Shown: in pieces, positions 60,286 to 64,000 of the stretch | Layout: each line of letters begins with the position of its first letter | How positions within the stretch are numbered: position 1 is the stretch's first letter | Source of the DNA: CAYUQT01 sp964446835 | Lineage (GTDB): Bacteria; Planctomycetota; Phycisphaerae; UBA1845; JAFGLZ01 | Length of the DNA: 64,000 nucleotides | NCBI GenBank assembly: GCA_964446835.1 | Contig: CAYUQT010000045.1 | Coordinates: 16,009 to 80,008, forward strand | Direction: 5' to 3' | Made by a program: the position numbers and the translations under genes | Notes under the pieces: generated by a model | Database searches by the model: none | What the model was told of the DNA's origin: nothing | The model's input: only the letters and a program-made list of their open reading frames with translations

Positions 60286-60484
60286 GCGTCGTCTCCTAGG
60301 AGAAACAGGGCAGTACATAGTATAGCGGGAGGGGAGACAGGGAGCCGAGCGTTGCGAAGGCGTTTGGGGTCAGTGCGAGAACGATGACTGGTTGGCGGGA
60401 GCGTCGATTGACGGGTGGGGCCAGGGGAGGCAGGATAGACTTCTGCGATGGGCCCAGGTTGGGGTCTATTGTCTGGAGGGCCGT

Positions 60485-61603
60485 ATGGCTGATCTTCGGA
60501 AGGAATCGGTGACGATCGAACGGGGCGTATGCCACGTTCTGTTCGCCTATGACGTCGGTTTGAGCGTTGATCTGAGTGCCTGCGAGCGGCGGATCACAGC
60601 GGCGAAGGAGCGAAGGACGATTCGACATCGTCGCCGGGCTCCCAAGTACTTCGACTATGAACCCCCGCCGCTGTCCATCACACAGCAGAATCCGGCGGTG
60701 CGTCTTGGGCACCATCAGACGATCCCAACGGTTGAGATGGTGGTGTACGAGTTCGGGGCGGTGAGCATCGGCTATCGGATTCCGATCGAGGGGCGATTCG
60801 AGGGCTTGCTTTCGCTGAGCGACATTCTGTATGACAACGAGTCACTTCTGGCAGACTCATTAGGGTGCGTGGAGCGCCTTCTGGAGATGATCCGCCCGGT
60901 GGTATATCGGCCGAACCTGTCGGATGCGGTGGAGGATTACGCGATCTATGAGATCCAGGCGATATCACCGCCGCTGACGGCGAGTGAGCTGAGGTCTCGC
61001 TATTCGAATCTCATCGCTCAAATCCTGCGATCGGAAGAGGAGACCTTGTCCGAAGACGAGGTCATCGATGCCCATCAGTGCCGGATATCGTTCGGACCGG
61101 CCGACCTGGCGATCATCGACTGGAATGCCGCCATGGTTTATGACAAGAGCGCCGACGATGTGCGACCGATTCTGGAGTTTGCCAATGTCGAACTCATGGA
61201 GATGCGCAATCTGGACGGGCAACTCGACAAGGCGATGGACGAATCGTACGAAGTGATGTCGCGACCGCGGCGTTTCTTTCCGCCGCTGTTGGGGGGGGGT
61301 GGGCGTGAGCTTCGGCGGGTTGCGCAGCTTCAGATGGACAGCGCGCTGCTGTTCGAGGGGGTGAGCAACGCTCTGAAGCTTATTGGGGATCAGTACCTGG
61401 CACGGGTGTACCGCCTGGCGTCTCAGCGATTCCACCTGACGGAGTGGGATGCCAGCATTCTGCGCAAGCTCGAGACGCTGGAGAGCATCTATCAGAAGCT
61501 GTCGGGTCGGGCGGGCAGCTTCCGCATGGAGTTGCTCGAGTGGATCATTATTGCGCTGATCGCGGCGGAGATCATCCTGTCGTTCGTCGTGAAGGCTCGA
61601 TAG
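60485..61603 (+). CDS. RMD1/DUF155 (YagE) family membrane protein
   Basis: 372 residues; the start at 60485 has GGAGG six bases upstream. The soluble domain carries the DUF155 pattern: FAYDVGLSVDLSACERRI, VEMVVYEFGAVSIGYRIP, an acidic DEVIDAHQCRISFGPADLAIIDWNAAMVYD and FANVELMEMRNLDGQLD. The last third is coiled coil ending in one C-terminal hydrophobic helix (MELLEWIIIALIAAEIILSFVV) preceded by SILRKLETLESIYQKLSGRA. This matches the tail-anchored organisation of eukaryotic mitochondrial RMD1/RMND1, which helps mitochondrial translation. The bacterial role is not known to me. It is divergent from the mannosidase gene. Confidence 0.87.
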   Translation: MADLRKESVTIERGVCHVLFAYDVGLSVDLSACERRITAAKERRTIRHRRRAPKYFDYEPPPLSITQQNPAVRLGHHQTIPTVEMVVYEFGAVSIGYRIPIEGRFEGLLSLSDILYDNESLLADSLGCVERLLEMIRPVVYRPNLSDAVEDYAIYEIQAISPPLTASELRSRYSNLIAQILRSEEETLSEDEVIDAHQCRISFGPADLAIIDWNAAMVYDKSADDVRPILEFANVELMEMRNLDGQLDKAMDESYEVMSRPRRFFPPLLGGGGRELRRVAQLQMDSALLFEGVSNALKLIGDQYLARVYRLASQRFHLTEWDASILRKLETLESIYQKLSGRAGSFRMELLEWIIIALIAAEIILSFVVKAR

Positions 61604-61643
61604 GGGGTGCAGGGGGCCAAAGGGGGGAGGCATGGCCCTTCGG

Positions 61644-62066
61644 TCAGAGTGCCAGCAGGATCAGGGCGAGTCCAGCCAGAACTGCTATGGCACTGAGGAT
61701 CAGGCCGGCGATCATCTGCCGTCGTTTGTGCCGGCGGTTCCAGGATTGCCAACTCTGGTACACAATCGACGGGACGACCTCTTTGGACGGGGGGTCGGCG
61801 AAGGAGACCACTATTCCGGCCGACAGCCAGCGATCGAAGTGAATGTCCTCGTCCCAGATGGCATCGAGGAGGGCGCCGAGGTTGGGGAAGATGACGTGGC
61901 GGGTGCGATTCTGATGAACGGCGTCGTCCGCCTCGTCGACATCGCGCGGTTGCAGCCAGAGGGTGTCGGCATATGCCTGGGAGATGAGATACGCTTCCAT
62001 AATGGAAGCGTCCGGGCTTCTTGAATCACAGACAACGATCGGGTTGGTGGGTTCTTGGGGTTTCAC
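61644..62066 (-). CDS. Small tail-anchored protein, unknown
   Basis: 140 residues from the GTG at 62066, with GGAGG upstream; its start overlaps the CPBP protease stop (GTGA), so translation is coupled. The N-terminal two-thirds look like a small alpha/beta domain: IVVCDSRSPDASIMEAYLIS, YADTLWLQPRDVDEADDAV, RHVIFPNLGALLDAIW, GIVVSFADPPSKE. One hydrophobic helix closes the protein (MIAGLILSAIAVLAGLALILLAL) after a basic segment RRHKRRQ, so the domain should face the cytoplasm. The strand-Ser-helix start loosely recalls serine-resolvase or RecU-like folds, but I do not assign it. It is the third gene of the acyltransferase-CPBP operon. Confidence 0.72.
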   Translation of the reverse strand: MKPQEPTNPIVVCDSRSPDASIMEAYLISQAYADTLWLQPRDVDEADDAVHQNRTRHVIFPNLGALLDAIWDEDIHFDRWLSAGIVVSFADPPSKEVVPSIVYQSWQSWNRRHKRRQMIAGLILSAIAVLAGLALILLAL

Positions 62067-62857
62067 ATCACACCTCCCTTGAAAAGCAGGATCATGGCGG
62101 TCAGAAGCAGGAGAGCCATCACACCGACGATGCCGGCATAGGGAAAGATGCTGGCCCCTATCATCCAGGGAGGGCCGATGTAGCGCACGAACGGGCGGAC
62201 ACCGAGGGTCATGAGGATGCCGCCGGCATGGAGTCCGAGGGGCAGCCAGAGGGTTCCGGTACACGTGAATGCGGTGCAGAGGAGCAGGCCCAGGGCGAGG
62301 TGTCCTCCGAAGGTCCAATAGCGCTTGACGCGTCGCAGATAGTGGGCGGCTGCAAAGAGGATCGCTCCGAGCGCCACAGCTTCGGGAGCACCGACGGTTC
62401 GAAGGAGATCTGCAACCACGACACCGCGAAAGAGCAGCTCTTCAACGAGGGCTCCCAGGAGGGTGGACAGGGGGACGACCGCGAGGCGTTTTGCGAGTCG
62501 TTGCGGGCTGTGGCGAACACGAAAGCGGAGATTGTCGGTCATGACCCACGCCAGATAGAGTCCCGCCAGGAGAAAGGTCCCCATGCAGAACCCGCGGAGT
62601 CCGCCCAGTGCCCTGGGATCGAGGGGGAGCAGGTTGTAGTAGTAGACATGTGGTTGGACGCCGCGAAGAAGGGGGTAGGCCATGAGGACGCTCAGGATAG
62701 CGATGTTGGCGATGATGCGGTTCGCCTGAAGCATGGCTTTGGACATTCCGTCGGCATCGACGCGGGACCGCACAGGCATGCCCGCCAGGAGGAGCAGGAC
62801 GGTTTGTCCGAGCCAGATGAATACAGCGGCACCGATGAGCAGCAGGACCGCGGTCAT
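62063..62857 (-). CDS. CPBP-family intramembrane glutamic protease-like protein
   Basis: 264 residues from the ATG at 62857; the longer frame runs into the upstream gene. About eight hydrophobic helices carry the CPBP (Abi/CAAX-protease-like) motifs: ALVEELLFRGVV (EExxxR, near residue 139), AILFAAAHYLRR (FxxxH) and PLGLHAGG (HxxxN/G position). Families with this core cleave proteins within or next to the membrane; some act on CAAX, bacteriocin or C-terminal sorting signals. Its start overlaps the acyltransferase stop (ATGA), and its stop overlaps the next start (GTGA), so all three genes are translationally coupled. The substrate is unknown; the CGSG-tailed protein at 43.6 kb is a speculative candidate. 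Confidence 0.85.
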   Translation of the reverse strand: MTAVLLLIGAAVFIWLGQTVLLLLAGMPVRSRVDADGMSKAMLQANRIIANIAILSVLMAYPLLRGVQPHVYYYNLLPLDPRALGGLRGFCMGTFLLAGLYLAWVMTDNLRFRVRHSPQRLAKRLAVVPLSTLLGALVEELLFRGVVVADLLRTVGAPEAVALGAILFAAAHYLRRVKRYWTFGGHLALGLLLCTAFTCTGTLWLPLGLHAGGILMTLGVRPFVRYIGPPWMIGASIFPYAGIVGVMALLLLTAMILLFKGGVM

Positions 62858-63861
62858 TGAATGGGGGCCTCCTCTTCTGGGTGAAGTGTGACGTATTTCG
62901 GGTCGCCTCGGAAGGCGCGGGTCCAGCGATTGTCGGCCCAGAGCTGCCAGAGGGCCGGGTCCTGCCGCAGGGTCTGCTCGAAGAGGCCCGCGAACCATTG
63001 GATACGCTGCTGAATGGCCCCCTCTTGTGAGTCGGGGGTGCCATCGGGTTCTGTGGGTGTGAACGGGCCATGAATGTGGAGGCAAACGCGCGGTCCGACG
63101 CGGTGTCCGGTAAGCATCATGAGGGGGGCGCCGGTGAGCACGGCAAGGACGGCGGGGCCGCTGGGAATATAGAACTCACGCCCGAACATTCGGATGGGGG
63201 TGCCCTCTCCCCGTCTACGGGCGAGATCCGGCGTGATGACGATGGCCCGCCCCCGGCGAAGGATGTCTGCCAGTCTCGCGAGGCGTGCGCCGCGAGGGCC
63301 TTCTGCGGCCGGCTCGGCGAAGAACTCGACTCCCAGGGGGCGGAAGGTTCGCTCTTTCACGGCCCGGCGGCCAGGGTCCTTGGAGAAGCGTATGTAGGCC
63401 GTGGTGGGGACGTGTTGATTGAGGCGCAAGAGCCAGCAGGGCGGACTGCCGAGGTGCGTGCCGGCCAGGATGACGCCACGTCCGAGGGAGGCGGTCTGCA
63501 CGAAGGTCTCAACGGACTCATCGAAGTAGCAGTATTGCTCGGCAACCCTGATGAGGTTGGGATGGGCCTGACCTGAGGGGAGGAGGTCGCATTCGGAGAT
63601 GCATCGGACGGTTCGCAGCCAGCCGATCACCTGGGCCGCCATATGTCGGAAGTGCTCGCGGTGTTGCTGGGGGCTGTACACGCCGAGGGTTTTCATGTTG
63701 TCGGCCACGATCCGTGCCAGGATCGGGGCGTGCGCTGCGCCCCAGGCGAATGCGGCTTCGAACGAGTCGATGGTGTGCTCGCGAAGTCGAGGCGCGGTGC
63801 GCACGGCGGCACTGAGAGTCTGCCGAACGCACCAGTGTCGAAGTTGTCGCATCCAATCCAT
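62854..63861 (-). CDS. LpxL/HtrB-like lysophospholipid acyltransferase-family protein
   Basis: 335 residues from the ATG at 63861 (MDWMRQLRHW); a start at 63903 adds 14. The fold and order match lipid-A acyltransferases of the LPLAT superfamily: GVILAGTHLGSPPCWLL around the catalytic His, VPTTAYIRFSKDPGRRAVKE, LRRGRAIVITPDLARRRGEGTPI, FYIPSGPAVLAVLTGAPLMM, and the C-terminal QQRIQWFAGLFEQTLRQDPALWQLWADNRW. The usual H-x4-D/E motif reads H-L-G-S-P-P, so the acidic residue is missing, which questions normal acyl transfer. No clear transmembrane helix is visible at the N-terminus. It leads the three-gene coupled operon. The ribosome site is weak. The 100 bases to the window end hold nothing recognisable. 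Confidence 0.78.
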   Translation of the reverse strand: MDWMRQLRHWCVRQTLSAAVRTAPRLREHTIDSFEAAFAWGAAHAPILARIVADNMKTLGVYSPQQHREHFRHMAAQVIGWLRTVRCISECDLLPSGQAHPNLIRVAEQYCYFDESVETFVQTASLGRGVILAGTHLGSPPCWLLRLNQHVPTTAYIRFSKDPGRRAVKERTFRPLGVEFFAEPAAEGPRGARLARLADILRRGRAIVITPDLARRRGEGTPIRMFGREFYIPSGPAVLAVLTGAPLMMLTGHRVGPRVCLHIHGPFTPTEPDGTPDSQEGAIQQRIQWFAGLFEQTLRQDPALWQLWADNRWTRAFRGDPKYVTLHPEEEAPIQ

Positions 63862-64000
63862 CGAACGGTGTCCAGCCGGCGGCGTGAGAGTGTATCCGCG
63901 CATTCGGCCGCAGGCATGATACAGAAGGGAGCCCGGGACGGCGCAGAAAAAAACTAGGTCGGCAAAGTTAGCTTGAGCATTTCTGGCCCTCTAGCCGATA

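Overview
The window is GC-rich bacterial chromosome that most likely comes from a planctomycete, probably class Phycisphaerae. This is inference from gene content. A prepilin-type protein carries the RGFTLIELLVVVAIIALL signature with a trailing DGH motif, one secreted peptidase ends in a PEP-CTERM signal, many secreted glycosidases are scattered singly among housekeeping genes, and there is a TIGR03790-family protein, a PocR-GAF-PP2C phosphatase and a receiver-XRE fusion. No rRNA, tRNA, CRISPR array, prophage or intact insertion sequence was seen.

Layout. 0-16 kb (+ strand): a 5'-truncated glycosidase-like protein, asnS with an unusual coiled-coil insertion, a GH78 rhamnosidase, a Trbp111-like tRNA-binding protein coupled to recN, a GH42-like glycosidase, manA overlapping a Ser/Thr kinase, a TIGR03790 protein and an alpha/beta hydrolase. 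16-25 kb: receiver-XRE regulator (+), GH29 fucosidase (-), PEP-CTERM M28 peptidase (+), MBOAT acyltransferase (+) and a 1195-residue GH67-like/LamG protein (-). 25-32.4 kb (- strand): a PilB/GspE ATPase, an SMP-30-like lactonase behind gpmI, a LOG-family protein, a 1.15-kb gene-free stretch with a four-copy degenerate repeat, and a small secreted protein made of about 21-residue tyrosine-rich repeats. 32.6-40 kb: ribF and nrnA (+), AGCS symporter, sugar isomerase and TerB-like protein (-), PocR-GAF-PP2C phosphatase (+), SixA (-). 39.8-48 kb (- strand): a beta-propeller/toroid fusion, a prepilin-like protein, a secreted protein with a CGSG C-terminal tail, a clan-A glycosidase and a GH43/GH32-like propeller protein. 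48.3-54.3 kb (+): recO, a Gfo/Idh/MocA oxidoreductase with a strong terminator, a PduO-type adenosyltransferase and an O-antigen-ligase-like/TPR membrane protein. 54.3-64 kb (mostly -): a small membrane protein, trpC, a GDPD phosphodiesterase and a GH38 alpha-mannosidase in one likely operon; an RMD1/DUF155 protein (+); and a translationally coupled trio of LpxL-like acyltransferase, CPBP protease and small tail-anchored protein.

How the genes may work together. The secreted enzymes (rhamnosidase, fucosidase, mannosidase, GH42-like, GH67-like, clan-A and GH43-like) fit growth on rhamnose-, fucose- and mannose-containing heteropolysaccharide, with manA feeding mannose 6-phosphate into glycolysis. 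They are dispersed rather than gathered in one polysaccharide-utilisation locus. Several genes concern the cell surface: PEP-CTERM and CGSG tails, MBOAT, O-antigen ligase, LpxL-like, CPBP, prepilin and the YYD-repeat protein. The least explained signals are the four-copy repeat array, a recurring TGTCG...CGACA inverted repeat in intergenic DNA, the AsnRS insertion, the CGSG tail and the final three-gene operon.
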